Shown here piece after piece: positions 1-9,685 of a stretch of DNA of 64,000 nucleotides (position 1 is its first letter; each line of letters begins with the position of its first letter). Both the position numbers and the translations under genes were made by a program. This stretch comes from Candidatus Zhuqueibacterota bacterium (GTDB taxonomy: Bacteria; BS750m-G25). Under the pieces are notes generated by a model that saw only the letters and a program-made list of their open reading frames with translations, was not told the origin of the DNA and made no database searches. The DNA lies in NCBI GenBank assembly GCA_016783505.1, contig JADHWK010000007.1:1-64000 (forward strand), given 5' to 3'.

Positions 1-39
1 GCCACGCTTATTCTGGCCTATGTTGCCGCAACTAAATAA
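1..39 (+). CDS. C-terminal tail of an upstream gene (partial)
   Basis: The first 12 codons read in frame 1 as a hydrophobic tail ending in VAATK and a TAA stop. The tail ends 15 bases before the chain-length regulator gene, so the two are probably in one operon. Too little is present to name the product. A short hydrophobic C-terminus would suit a membrane or export protein of the polysaccharide locus, but that is a guess. Confidence 0.4.
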   Translation, partial: ATLILAYVAATK

Positions 40-54
40 TTAGGATGAAAGATT

Positions 55-1176
55 ATGGAAACAAAAGAGATAACCTTAACTGATTATTGGAGAGTGATCT
101 GGAAACGGAGAAAGTTGATTGTTATCACAGTTCTATCCATTTCCTTTATAAGTGCTGGGATTAGTTTGATTTTGCCTAAGTGGTATAAGGCAACTGCGGT
201 AATCATGCCCCCGGTAAAGGAAACAATGCCGGGATTATCGTCAATGATCTCTCAATTGCCCTTTGGGGGGTTCGGGATCGGTGGCGTTAGCGAAGAAACC
301 GATACTTATCTGGCAATTTTAAAGAGTCGGACGGTTACAGAAAGCGTTATTAAGAAATTTAATATTATTGAAAAATACGAAGCGAAAAACATGGAAGAGG
401 CGGTTAAATCTTTCAGGAAAAATGCCCATTTTATGGTTGAAGATGAAGGAACGATTTCTATCGGTGTTCTTGATAAAGACCAGGAGTTGGTTCCCCATAT
501 TGCTAATTTTTTTATGGAAGAGCTGGATAGAACCAATAAAAGGCTGGCTACCGAGAGAGCCAGAAACAACCGTCTTTTCATAGAAAAGAGGGTTAATGAG
601 ACCGAGGAAAAATTAGCGGAGATGGAAGACAGGGTAAGAGAATTTCAGGAGAAGTACAGTGCCATTGATATTGATACCCAGACCGAGGAGGCCATAAGGG
701 CAGCTGCTGATTTGAAAGCCAGAATTATTACCCTGGAGGTAGAAATTGGGGTAATGGAAAAGTCGGTCAGCAAATCACATCCGGATTTATTAAGATTTAA
801 AACTGAATTATCGGAACTGCAGAAGAAATTTAACTCAATGAGGTTTGGGGGAGAGGAAAATTCCCGTGAAGATATATTCCCTCCCTTTTCGGAGATTCCT
901 GAAATAGGTCTGAAGTACGTAAGATTATTGAGGGACGTAGAGATCCAGAGTAAACTATTGGAGTATCTGATACCGGAGTATGAACAGGCTAAGATTCAGG
1001 AAGCTAAAGACACCCCTACAGTGCAGGTTCTGGATAGGGCTGTAAAGCCAGAGAAGAAATATAAACCGAAGAGATCAATTATTGTACTTTTTTATAGCTT
1101 TCTCAGTTTTGTTTTTATTTTAGCTTATATTCTATTTAAACCAGCTTTTGTGTCTTTTTATAAAAACCTTAAATGA
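55..1176 (+). CDS. Wzz/GumC-type polysaccharide chain-length regulator
   Basis: This is a polysaccharide co-polymerase that sets chain length in Wzy-dependent O-antigen or capsule assembly in the inner membrane. The 373-residue protein has the expected layout. A Wzz-type N-terminus (TDYWRVIWKRRK) leads into a first membrane segment at about residues 20-40. A long coiled-coil region (about 165-260) follows, then a proline-rich stretch (PEKKYKPKRS) directly before a second membrane segment near 345-365. There is no C-terminal tyrosine-kinase domain, so it resembles the stand-alone O-antigen regulators rather than fused Wzc proteins. It is followed 7 bases later by the flippase gene, which fits one operon. 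Confidence 0.88.
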   Translation: METKEITLTDYWRVIWKRRKLIVITVLSISFISAGISLILPKWYKATAVIMPPVKETMPGLSSMISQLPFGGFGIGGVSEETDTYLAILKSRTVTESVIKKFNIIEKYEAKNMEEAVKSFRKNAHFMVEDEGTISIGVLDKDQELVPHIANFFMEELDRTNKRLATERARNNRLFIEKRVNETEEKLAEMEDRVREFQEKYSAIDIDTQTEEAIRAAADLKARIITLEVEIGVMEKSVSKSHPDLLRFKTELSELQKKFNSMRFGGEENSREDIFPPFSEIPEIGLKYVRLLRDVEIQSKLLEYLIPEYEQAKIQEAKDTPTVQVLDRAVKPEKKYKPKRSIIVLFYSFLSFVFILAYILFKPAFVSFYKNLK

Positions 1177-1183
1177 ACAATAG

Positions 1184-2728
1184 ATGGATCAGGCAAGATT
1201 TACTCCAGGGGGTGTTTTAGCAAAAAACACACTGCTGAATCTCATAGGGATGTTCTTACCCCTTATTGTGGGTGTTGTAGCGATCCCTTTTGCTATAAAA
1301 GGACTGGGTACCGAAGGATTTGGCGCCTTTTCTGTTATCTGGATTATTCTAGGTTATTTTGGAATGTTAGACTTTGGCCTTTCCAAAGCGACCACAAAAT
1401 TTGTGGCCGAAATTCTGGGACGAAGAGAGGTTCAGGGTCTGCCTTCAATTGTATGGACTGCAAGTATAATCAGTGTTGTGTTTGGTATCGTTGGAACGGC
1501 TATACTTTTTATAATAACTCCTTATCTAGTTGATTCACTGTTAAAGATTCCAATAAACTATATTAATCAAACAAAACTCTCATTTTATTTATCGGCTTGT
1601 GCTCTACCCATCATTCTGTTTTCCACGAGTTTGAGAGGGGTACTTGGTGCAGCTCAAAGGTTTGACTTAGTAAACCTTGTACTAATTCCCGTCAGTATAT
1701 TAAGTTTTATTTACCCTGCCCTTTCTTATCCTTTTAACCTGAATCTATCCACAGTTGTTCTATTGATTATTCTTACTCGTGTCGTTGGCACCTTTTTTTA
1801 TCTTCTTTTTTGTTTTAGGGTGTTTCCGATTCTTAAAACAAGACCTATTGTTGATTGGGAGATACTTAAAAAATTACTATCCTATGGTGGCTGGATAACA
1901 ATAACAAGTGTCGTGAGTCCTATATTGGTTTATATGGATCGTTTTTTTATTGGATCCATACTCGCCATTTCAGCGGTAGCATTCTATTCAGCCCCGTACG
2001 AAATCATTAATCGCATTAGGATTCTCCCTATTGCCGTTATGAAGACTTTTTTCCCCGAGTTTAGCGCGTTATCTCAGCGCGATGAGAATAATCGAGTTGA
2101 AATGTTGTTCGGGCGCTCGGTTAAATATATTCTATTACCTACTGGCACAGTCGCTCTCGTATTATTCTTTTTTGCTCCTGAAATATTACAATTATGGTTA
2201 GGGACTCAATTTGCTGAAAAGGCTACAACAGTTTTCAGGATTTTGGCTCTGGGGATAGTTATTAACTCTCTGGCATTTATTCCGTTCAATCTGTTGCAAA
2301 GTGTTGGGAAGCCTGATTTACCCGCAAAATTTCATCTGTTTGAATTTCCATTCTACATCATCTTGCTTTGGCTACTTACTAAAAATTTTGGTATTAATGG
2401 TGCGGCTACAGCATGGTTCATAAGAGTCACTTTTGATTTTTTGCTCCTTTATGCAGCGACTGTAAAATATTATCCGGCAGCCATTAAAGCTTTGAGAAAA
2501 AACAGAATAGGCCTAGAGCTATTGTTTCTAACAATCCTTTTCTTTTTTCTACTCTTAACAGGGATACTAGTTGAAAGCATATTAAGCGAGGTAATCCTCC
2601 TTGTTCTATTCTTATTATTATTTGGTATTATGGTATGGTACCTTATTTTTGATAGCAAGGAGAGACAATTAATTAACTCAGGGATACGAAGATTTATCAC
2701 AAGTGACACTACAGAAAGTGCAATATAA
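1184..2728 (+). CDS. Wzx-type lipid-linked oligosaccharide flippase
   Basis: A 514-residue polytopic protein of the MATE-like/PST flippase superfamily, which moves undecaprenyl-linked repeat units across the inner membrane. About 12-14 hydrophobic segments run through the whole length. The N-terminus (LAKNTLLNLIGMFLPLIVG) and the conserved region GLGTEGFGAFSV followed by DFGLSKATTKFVAE are typical of this family. The gene starts 7 bases after the chain-length regulator and its end overlaps the next glycosyltransferase by 26 bases, so translation is probably coupled. Confidence 0.88.
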   Translation: MDQARFTPGGVLAKNTLLNLIGMFLPLIVGVVAIPFAIKGLGTEGFGAFSVIWIILGYFGMLDFGLSKATTKFVAEILGRREVQGLPSIVWTASIISVVFGIVGTAILFIITPYLVDSLLKIPINYINQTKLSFYLSACALPIILFSTSLRGVLGAAQRFDLVNLVLIPVSILSFIYPALSYPFNLNLSTVVLLIILTRVVGTFFYLLFCFRVFPILKTRPIVDWEILKKLLSYGGWITITSVVSPILVYMDRFFIGSILAISAVAFYSAPYEIINRIRILPIAVMKTFFPEFSALSQRDENNRVEMLFGRSVKYILLPTGTVALVLFFFAPEILQLWLGTQFAEKATTVFRILALGIVINSLAFIPFNLLQSVGKPDLPAKFHLFEFPFYIILLWLLTKNFGINGAATAWFIRVTFDFLLLYAATVKYYPAAIKALRKNRIGLELLFLTILFFFLLLTGILVESILSEVILLVLFLLLFGIMVWYLIFDSKERQLINSGIRRFITSDTTESAI

Positions 2729-3812
2729 ATTGTCTACCACAGAAAAAGTTTCTGATTTTGCAGTCATTATACTGAATTGGAATGGCTGGAAGGATACGCT
2801 GGAATGTTTGAATTCTCTAACGGAGAGTACTTACCAAAATTTTCAGATAATAGTTGTTGACAATGGTTCCACAGATAATTCTCTGGATATAATAAGGTCA
2901 TGGGCAAGGGGGGAAATGCCTGTCGCAGTAGGTCCTTTTGATAGTTCATCAAAGATTCAAGAAAGAAATCTTGTGGAATATGATCAATCTGATATAGATG
3001 ATATACATTACTCATCTAATTTAATACATAATAGTGGAAAGGAAGATGTTGTCTTAATAAAGAACAGTTCAAATTTAGGTTTTGCTGGTGGCAATAATGT
3101 TGGAATAAGATATGCGCTTAAATGTAACTTTGATAAGGTATTATTACTTAATAACGATACAACTGTTGACCCCGAATGCTTACGCACATTGGTGGAATTC
3201 CTAAATCACAATAAAGTCTATGGTGTGATTACGCCAAAAATCAAATACTACTATCATCCTAACCTAATTTGGAATTGCGGGGGGAAATTGACGATATTTG
3301 GTAGTAGGAAATACTATTATTTGAATAAGAAGGATGATAAACGCGGAGGTGGAAATAAAGAAATTACTTTTATTACCGGTTGCGCACTCATGGCGAGAGC
3401 CAGCATTTTTCAACAATATGGATTATTAAGTGAACTATTTTTTTTAGGTGAGGAGGATTATGATTTCAGTTTGCGGATGAAGAAGAACGGAGTTAGGATG
3501 GCTGCTGTACTGTCGGCGAAAGTATATCATAAAGTTGGAGCGTCTAGGGTTCTAATATTTGAACAAGATGTTCTGGCTAAAGCGTTTGTTCACCATTTAA
3601 ACAGATTTATTCATTTGAAAGACTATTATCCCAGAGCTTATTGGAAGATTTGGCGTTTGGCGTCTTTGGTATATATTCTTCCAATGTTAAAGAAAAGATA
3701 TAATGTGTCTTTCGCAAAACTATTAAGATATACACGGTTGCTTCTCGAAAATTCAAATTCGCTTGTCTCAGTGGACAAAGATGTCTTTATCAACGCTAAA
3801 GAGTTGTTTTAA
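2703..3812 (+). CDS. Family 2 glycosyltransferase (GT-A fold)
   Basis: A 369-residue inverting glycosyltransferase that probably adds one sugar to the lipid-linked repeat unit on the cytoplasmic face. The N-terminus has FAVIILNWNGWKDTLECLNSL and the nucleotide-binding VVDNGSTDNS. The metal-binding DxD-type motif is LLNNDTTVDP. Later ones are GCALMARASIF and GEEDYDFSLR, the acceptor-side ED motif, with basic residues after it. The layout resembles rhamnosyltransferase (WbbL-like) proteins, but substrate cannot be read from sequence. I place the start at a GTG inside the flippase gene; no better start lies downstream before the conserved strand. Confidence 0.87.
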   Translation: MTLQKVQYKLSTTEKVSDFAVIILNWNGWKDTLECLNSLTESTYQNFQIIVVDNGSTDNSLDIIRSWARGEMPVAVGPFDSSSKIQERNLVEYDQSDIDDIHYSSNLIHNSGKEDVVLIKNSSNLGFAGGNNVGIRYALKCNFDKVLLLNNDTTVDPECLRTLVEFLNHNKVYGVITPKIKYYYHPNLIWNCGGKLTIFGSRKYYYLNKKDDKRGGGNKEITFITGCALMARASIFQQYGLLSELFFLGEEDYDFSLRMKKNGVRMAAVLSAKVYHKVGASRVLIFEQDVLAKAFVHHLNRFIHLKDYYPRAYWKIWRLASLVYILPMLKKRYNVSFAKLLRYTRLLLENSNSLVSVDKDVFINAKELF

Positions 3813-3884
3813 ATATGAAAGAAATTACTTTTTTGAAAAACAGAATTAAAATTCTATTTTTTACCAATGTCAATAGATGAGTAA

Positions 3885-5180
3885 ATGGAAGACGCATTAG
3901 GCCCGATAATTCTTTTAACTTTTTGTTTATTTATAAGTTGTTGGGAGTTTAAGAGATTTAATACTTTTGTTACTCCATTTGGTGCTTTAGCGTGGCCTTA
4001 TGCTATAGTCGCATTCATGATAAACTTTGGTGGGAAATATTTTGGTTTCTTTCCAGTTAGCTATGAAAATATACTATTTGTGATGATGTGTTTGGTTTTT
4101 TTTCTTATTGGAGGGCAATGGGTTATATCATTATTTAAAAACAAAAATATAGAGACTATTGATAATCATAAGACGAGTCGTGGTCTTGGAAATATTTTTG
4201 ATATTTATCGTCCCCTTTTCGTTTTTCTTGGGTTGGTTTCAATTATATCTGGGATTATTCATTTCTATCAATCTATTAATGAGGTGGGGTGGTCAAATAT
4301 TGGTTCTAAGGATTTTAGCACTCTTTACGGTACGGGATTCCTTGCACATTTAAAGATTTTGAGTCGGCCGTCATTTATTTTTCTTATTGGAGATTTTTTG
4401 TATCATAAACGAAAATATGTTTTCGTCCTCCTTGTTATAATGTTTTTAGTTATATTTGTTAGACAAGTTAAATATCAAATATTTGCAATTGTTTTAGGTG
4501 GATATTATTTCTGTATTCTTAATGGGTTAGTTAAATTTTCATTAAGAAAAATTGTTTTTTATGTCCTGTTAATATTCTTGGTATTTAATGCCACATATTA
4601 TATTGGATTTTTAGCAGTGGGTATGGATTATGCTTTTGCTACAAAAACTCATTTAAGATCATTGAATCTCTTTTTTACTTATCTTTTTGGTGGTCCAATT
4701 GCTTTTAGTGAAATATTTATGAGCCCTGGATATCCTTTATTCAGTTTCAAAGAAATCATTGCAGTACCCATTAATATATATAAATTTCTAATTGGAAATT
4801 CTGAACTTATAGATATAATAATTCATAAGAGGGTTGCAGTTTCAAGTCAATCCGATATGTTTCATAGTTCTAATGTCTATGGTATGGTAGGTATGCTTTA
4901 TATGTATTTAGGAACATATCTAACAATCATTTACATGTTTATCGCCGGTATAATTGGATATTTATTTTTGGGATTATCTTTAAAATTCAAAAAAACAATT
5001 GGTTTTCAATTAATTTATTCTTTAATCATGGCATTTTTAACAGTTGCTTTTTTTGATTTGTATTTTAATAAACTTGTTTTCTATGAAGCATCCTTTTACA
5101 TGTTGACAATACCACCATTTTATTTATTAGGAAAGAACTTCATAAAATTCTCATTGTTGCAGCATAAAATAGAGACATAA
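3885..5180 (+). CDS. O-antigen/capsule polymerase-like membrane protein (Wzy type)
   Basis: A 431-residue protein with about 10-12 hydrophobic segments and a large hydrophilic loop near residues 255-320, the usual topology of Wzy or oligosaccharide repeat-unit polymerases. These link repeat units in the periplasm. Sequence conservation in this family is low and I see no diagnostic motif, so the call rests on topology, length and position between flippase and glycosyltransferase genes. Codon use is very AT-rich, as is common for horizontally exchanged polymerase genes. A 72-base gap separates it from the preceding gene. Confidence 0.72.
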   Translation: MEDALGPIILLTFCLFISCWEFKRFNTFVTPFGALAWPYAIVAFMINFGGKYFGFFPVSYENILFVMMCLVFFLIGGQWVISLFKNKNIETIDNHKTSRGLGNIFDIYRPLFVFLGLVSIISGIIHFYQSINEVGWSNIGSKDFSTLYGTGFLAHLKILSRPSFIFLIGDFLYHKRKYVFVLLVIMFLVIFVRQVKYQIFAIVLGGYYFCILNGLVKFSLRKIVFYVLLIFLVFNATYYIGFLAVGMDYAFATKTHLRSLNLFFTYLFGGPIAFSEIFMSPGYPLFSFKEIIAVPINIYKFLIGNSELIDIIIHKRVAVSSQSDMFHSSNVYGMVGMLYMYLGTYLTIIYMFIAGIIGYLFLGLSLKFKKTIGFQLIYSLIMAFLTVAFFDLYFNKLVFYEASFYMLTIPPFYLLGKNFIKFSLLQHKIET

Positions 5181-5198
5181 AAATATTTTCAACATTGA

Positions 5199-5390
5199 AT
5201 TATACCAATATTTGTTAATACTGACATCTTTGTTTTTCCATCTATTAGGGAGGTCTATAGTATGGTAATTGTGGAGGGTTTATATGATGGTTTGCCAGTC
5301 ATTACTACAAATGTTGGTGGAATCCCCGAAATCGTCAAAGATGGGATTAATGGATACCTGGTCAAGCCTAAGGATTTTGTGTCTTCATAG
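5199..5390 (+). pseudogene. GT4 glycosyltransferase C-terminal fragment
   Basis: Just after the polymerase gene, a reading frame without a plausible start translates to TDIFVFPSIREVYSMVIVEG, then GLPVITTNVGGIPEIVKDGINGYLVKP, before a TAG stop. This is the sugar-nucleotide binding half of a family 4 glycosyltransferase, including the EX7E-type region and the GG[IL]PE loop. Everything before the DIFVFPS motif is missing and the C-terminal helix is cut short, so it is a remnant. Part of it, from the internal ATG, could still be translated, but a function is unlikely. Confidence 0.8.
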
Positions 5391-5480
5391 CAATTAAATC
5401 GCGGTTTTGCCGTGTTAAGTAATATTATCAATAGTTGAATCATTTGGCAAGTCATGTATTTAAAAAAATTGGAGGGGGAA

Positions 5481-7352
5481 ATGAAAACCAAAATACTAGT
5501 TATTCTATGCTTAATTCCATTTACATTAGGCTTTGCCCAGGGACAAGCAGATTATTATGGTATATATTTTAAAACCTTTCCTTGGACAATTGTCGAATAT
5601 CCCGAATGGGTTGATGCAGTTGTAAGCGACTGGGGAGCTACAGGTGTTCAACTGGAGGCAGTATGGCGTATATTCGAGCCAGATCGCAGTGATCTTGAAG
5701 CTGATCCTATCTATACATGGACACAATTTGATCAATCTCTTGATACTTTAATAAACAAGGGCGTAGACATTTCATTTAGAGTAAGAATAGGTTCGCTTTT
5801 ACCAGATTGGGTTGATTTTAAAATGGATGCTACCAGTGCATCCGATGGACTAAACCATGTGGGATTATTTGATAAGGAGGATTTTCACATTGGTGATAAA
5901 GGAAATCATATTTGGAAAGGCCAAGCACCATTATCAAACAATAATTCTAATCGATATTTTAATTTAACTTCGAAAAAAGGTATTGAAACTATGACACGGT
6001 TTTATGAAGATGTAGTAAAACATATTAAAGAATATTTAATTGATTCTGGACGTTATGGTTCGGATCGTAGACCTATAGAAATTATTCCTACGGTAAATCT
6101 TGTTGGTGAAATGGAATTGAATTCGGACTGGAACATGACGGGATATTCACCAATTGAAATAGATTCTTTTCGGGTTTATTTAGTGAATAAATATCTTACA
6201 ATTGATAGGTTAAATTCCAGATGGTGTTCGAATTTTTCAAATTTTTCTGACATTAATTCAATAGATTCCAGTTGGCGTTGGCATGAGTATAAAAATATGT
6301 CATTTAAAGATTATACATATCCTCCTGGAAGATTAGATTGGTTAAATTTTAAATTTAAACAATCGAAAAAGATGGTAGATCGTTTTGCAAAAATTACCAA
6401 AAAATATGGATTTAAAATGGGAGTGCAACTCGGTTGCTTGCATGATTATCGCTTAGATTTTAGAGGATTCTACGACCCTACTTCTTTATTAGGACGTGCT
6501 TACGCTTTTAGACTTGCGGACATAAAAGGTTATAAAGAGGTTTTTGCATTTGGTGCAAATTATGCTCGCTCTATTTGTGAGTATTGGGATTGGAAGTGGA
6601 AGGATGGAGAAAGACGTGGGTTCACATCGGAAACAAATAATCATATGTATGGATATGTTTCCGGTGATTCTGCTGATTATGCAAGAGAACTAGCCAGTAT
6701 TTGGGCGGATCAAGTAGAATCATATTATGACAGGGGCGCAGATATTCATGTAATAGCTGGTGGTTGGGGTAATTCTCAAGATCGTGAGGGCTTTTTTATA
6801 AACGGCTCATTACTTGTCAAAGACTCAACAATACAAAGCTGGTATGAAGAATTTAGGACAGTGTTACAAGAAAAAAAAGGTACAAATAGACAAACTGTAA
6901 TCAATAATAAAGCTATTCATTTAAGTACAAATTGTTATTTAATCATAGCAAATAGATCATCAGAAAACATATTTTTTCTTTATAATTCTGTTAAACCAGA
7001 TTCAGATTATATAGATCCATCTGCAAGTTATCAAGATGATGGTTGTGATATTGTAACAAATTATATGATAATATATGATCCAGGATATCTAAATAAATAC
7101 AATAATTTTTCACTTACTAAAAGTAGCAAATATATGTCCGATGAGGTTTATCTTTCTCTGATGAGAACGGACATAGATGATAATATTGTAAATATCAGAA
7201 ATGCAACCGCAATTTATGATAATGGACATGGTGAATTTAAAACAACACCGGGCTTAAGAAATGAGATTGATAAAGAAAGAATATCACCTATTCATTTAAT
7301 TTGGCGTTCTCGGCGTGATCTGAAGATAAAATTTCCTGATTCAAATAGGTAA
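5481..7352 (+). CDS. Exported glycoside-hydrolase-like (TIM-barrel) protein
   Basis: I chose the ATG at 5481 because a strong ribosome site (GGAGGGGG) lies just before it and because it gives a clean signal peptide (MKTKILVILCLIPFTLGFAQG), for 623 residues. The mature protein begins with a barrel-like pattern: WTIVEYPEWVDAVVSDWGATGVQLEAVWRIFEPDR, and later DWLNFKFKQSKKMVDRFAKITKKYG. This recalls GH42-like and related glycosidases that act on galactosides. Acidic residues are plentiful (for example IPTVNLVGEMELN and FTSETNNHMYG, possible catalytic regions), but I cannot assign a family. Inside a polysaccharide locus it could trim or release the polymer. The gene is AT-rich like its neighbours. 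Confidence 0.6.
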   Translation: MKTKILVILCLIPFTLGFAQGQADYYGIYFKTFPWTIVEYPEWVDAVVSDWGATGVQLEAVWRIFEPDRSDLEADPIYTWTQFDQSLDTLINKGVDISFRVRIGSLLPDWVDFKMDATSASDGLNHVGLFDKEDFHIGDKGNHIWKGQAPLSNNNSNRYFNLTSKKGIETMTRFYEDVVKHIKEYLIDSGRYGSDRRPIEIIPTVNLVGEMELNSDWNMTGYSPIEIDSFRVYLVNKYLTIDRLNSRWCSNFSNFSDINSIDSSWRWHEYKNMSFKDYTYPPGRLDWLNFKFKQSKKMVDRFAKITKKYGFKMGVQLGCLHDYRLDFRGFYDPTSLLGRAYAFRLADIKGYKEVFAFGANYARSICEYWDWKWKDGERRGFTSETNNHMYGYVSGDSADYARELASIWADQVESYYDRGADIHVIAGGWGNSQDREGFFINGSLLVKDSTIQSWYEEFRTVLQEKKGTNRQTVINNKAIHLSTNCYLIIANRSSENIFFLYNSVKPDSDYIDPSASYQDDGCDIVTNYMIIYDPGYLNKYNNFSLTKSSKYMSDEVYLSLMRTDIDDNIVNIRNATAIYDNGHGEFKTTPGLRNEIDKERISPIHLIWRSRRDLKIKFPDSNR

Positions 7353-7414
7353 AACACAAATTGGCTTAAGCTTCTGGTGGAAAGAATTTCGGTCACTAAT
7401 ATGGGTATAATTAA

Positions 7415-8404
7415 ATGAAAGTTACTTTCTTTTGCCATGTGGAAAAAAAGGCGTTAGAGGTTGTTGAATTTTACAAACAGGATATAGAAATATTGAGGGA
7501 ATTGGGGCATCAATTATCCGTTGCAACAAAATGGTCTGCTATAAATTGGAGTGCAGATGTTCTGTACATTTGGTGGTGGACCTACGCATTTTTACCTATA
7601 TTGATTGGTAAAATATTCAATAAGAAGACAATAATTACTGGAACCTTTAATTATTGCTGTCCAATGATGAATAGGGATTTTTTTAGGCGTAATTGGTTTG
7701 AGAGATTCTTAATAAAATTTTCGGCGAAATATGCTGGTCTCAACGTCCTTGTATCAAAACATGAATACGATGCTATGTTAAAAGATTGGAAATTAAAAAA
7801 TCTCTATTACTCCCCTCACTGTGTGGATATTAAAAAGTATAAACCTAGTAATACTCGAAAAAAGGATTTGATATTTACCATTTGTTGGATAGCAGAAGAA
7901 AATCTTAAAAGAAAGTGTTTACCTGAAATTGTACAAGCTGCAAAATTATTAGTACAAAATAATTTTCAACTAAAATTCATAATTGCAGGACGAAAGGGTA
8001 ATGGATTCCTAAATTTAAAAAGGATGATTGAGAAAAATAATTTATCGGACAATTTTGAAGTGATTGGTCAAATCAGTGAAGAAGAAAAAATTTCATATTT
8101 GCAAACGTGCACAATATATTTACAGCCATCTAAATATGAGGGATTTGGTTTGGCAATTGCAGAAGCTATGAGTTGTGGTGCACCTGTAATTAGCTCAGAT
8201 GTTGGTGAAGTAAGAGAAGTTGTGGGGGAAGCAGGAATTATCTTAAAAGGATGTTCCCCAGAAGAAATTGCAGGGGTTATTATTGATTTATTGGGTAATG
8301 AATATAAAAGAGAACAATTAAGCAAATGGGCAAGGGAAAAAATCGTAAGAGATTTTCCCAGAATTAGAAGGAAAAAAGAGTTAGAAAAAATATTAAAATA
8401 TTAG
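7415..8404 (+). CDS. Family 4 glycosyltransferase (GT-B fold)
   Basis: A 329-residue retaining glycosyltransferase, shorter than the usual 360-400 because the N-terminal Rossmann half is compact. The C-terminal half is complete. FTICWIAEENLKRKCLPEIVQAA opens the second domain, followed by KFIIAGRKGNG and VIGQISEEEKISYLQTCTIYLQPSKYEGFG. It ends with LAIAEAMSCGAPVISSDVGEVREVVG, which holds the EX7E catalytic signature. It probably adds a sugar to the repeat unit; donor and acceptor are unknown. The stop codon overlaps the GTG of the next, broken, reading frame. Confidence 0.87.
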   Translation: MKVTFFCHVEKKALEVVEFYKQDIEILRELGHQLSVATKWSAINWSADVLYIWWWTYAFLPILIGKIFNKKTIITGTFNYCCPMMNRDFFRRNWFERFLIKFSAKYAGLNVLVSKHEYDAMLKDWKLKNLYYSPHCVDIKKYKPSNTRKKDLIFTICWIAEENLKRKCLPEIVQAAKLLVQNNFQLKFIIAGRKGNGFLNLKRMIEKNNLSDNFEVIGQISEEEKISYLQTCTIYLQPSKYEGFGLAIAEAMSCGAPVISSDVGEVREVVGEAGIILKGCSPEEIAGVIIDLLGNEYKREQLSKWAREKIVRDFPRIRRKKELEKILKY

Positions 8405-8409
8405 TGGCT

Positions 8410-9369
8410 ATGAAACAAATAATTCAAAGTCTTAAAAATGGAAATTTAGAAATAGCAAATGTTCCTTTCCCCAAAGTAACCCCAGGTAATCTCCTTATTA
8501 AAACGGTTAATTCATTAATATCAACAGGCACTGAACGAATGCTTATTGAGTTTGGGAAATCGAATTTGATTGCCAAAGCCAAACAGCAACCGGACAAAGT
8601 TAAACAGGTGATTGATAAAATTAAGACTGATGGATTAATTCCGACTTTGAATGCGGTACGTTCGCGTCTGGACGAACCATTACTATTGGGTTATTGTAAT
8701 GTAGGCGAGGTAATTTAAATCGGAGAGGGGGTTAGTGGGTTTAAAATTGGAGACAGAGTAATTTCAAATGGTCCCCATGCCGAATTTGTAGTCGTGCCTA
8801 AAAATTTATGTACAAAGATACCTGAAGATCTTTCCTGTAAAGAAGCGGTATTTGCTGTATTGGGAGCGATTGGATTGCGGGGTGTCAGACTAGCTCAACC
8901 GACGATTGGAGAAACATTTGTTGTTATCGGCTTAGGACTTATTGGGCAACTGACGACACAAATATTGATTGCAAACGGTTGTAAGGTTATAGGTTTTGAT
9001 TTAAATCCTAAAAGGGTAAAACTATCGCAAAAATTTGGAGTAAAGGCATTTAATCTAAATGATATAGATGATCCTGTTGAAGTGGCTATGAGTTGTTCTG
9101 GAGACAAAGGCGTGGATGGTGTTTTAATAACAGCATTCACAAAAAGTAGTGAACCGATTTATCAGGCTGCTCAAATGTGCCGTAAAAGAGGAAGAATTAT
9201 TCTGGTCGGTGTAACGGGATTAAAACTCACCAGGGCAGATTTTTATGAAAAAGAATTAATTTTTCAAGTGTTGTGTTCTTGCGGTCCGGGACGATATGAT
9301 GAAAGTTATGAAAACAAAGGTAATGACTACCCTTTTGGATTTGTTCGATGGACAGCAAAAAGAAATTTT
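8410..9369 (+). pseudogene. Broken bi-domain oxidoreductase (zinc-type dehydrogenase half)
   Basis: The frame encodes a medium-chain dehydrogenase-like protein: MKQIIQSLKNGNLEIANVPFP, then LISTGTERMLIEF, LGYCNVGEVI, and after an in-frame TAA at 8716-8718 the same frame continues with IGEGVSGFKIGDRVISNG. The NAD(P)-binding motif VVIGLGLIGQLTTQ follows. The pattern, including DYPFGFVRWTAKRNF, matches bi-domain oxidoreductases of exopolysaccharide loci, in which a Gfo/Idh/MocA domain should come next. Here that domain is absent and glycosyltransferase sequence starts instead. The stop codon and the missing second half show that the gene is dead or makes only fragments. Confidence 0.82.
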
Positions 9370-9681
9370 GATATATCTGTTTTCCCATCTATTTTAGAAA
9401 GTGAAAGTTTTGGCGTCGCCGCTGTTGAAACTCAAGCCTGTGGGATTCCTGTTGTTGTATCAAATGTTGGGGGTCTGCCCGAAGTTGTTAGGAATGGTAA
9501 AACAGGGATTGTTGTTCCTCCAAGAGACATTAATGGTTTAAAAAATGCAATTATTGATCTCATGTTAAATATAGAAAAAAGAAAAAGATATTCTATTAAT
9601 TCAAGAGAACATGTTTTGCATAATTACAACTGGAAAGAAAATGCTAAAATAATGGAAGATTTATACTTGGAGTTTAACTAA
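9370..9681 (+). pseudogene. GT4 glycosyltransferase C-terminal remnant fused to the dehydrogenase frame
   Basis: In the same reading frame as the dehydrogenase remnant, the sequence switches at about 9370 to DISVFPSILESESFGVAAVE, then TQACGIPVVVSNVGGLPEVVRNGKTGIVVPPRD and a C-terminal helix ending LYLEFN. This is the last quarter of a family 4 glycosyltransferase with its EX7E region (E-S-F-G-V-A-A-V-E) intact. The join is in frame, so a deletion or recombination fused two unrelated genes. The N-terminal two thirds of the transferase are missing, so activity is not expected. Confidence 0.82.
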
Positions 9682-9685
9682 CTTG

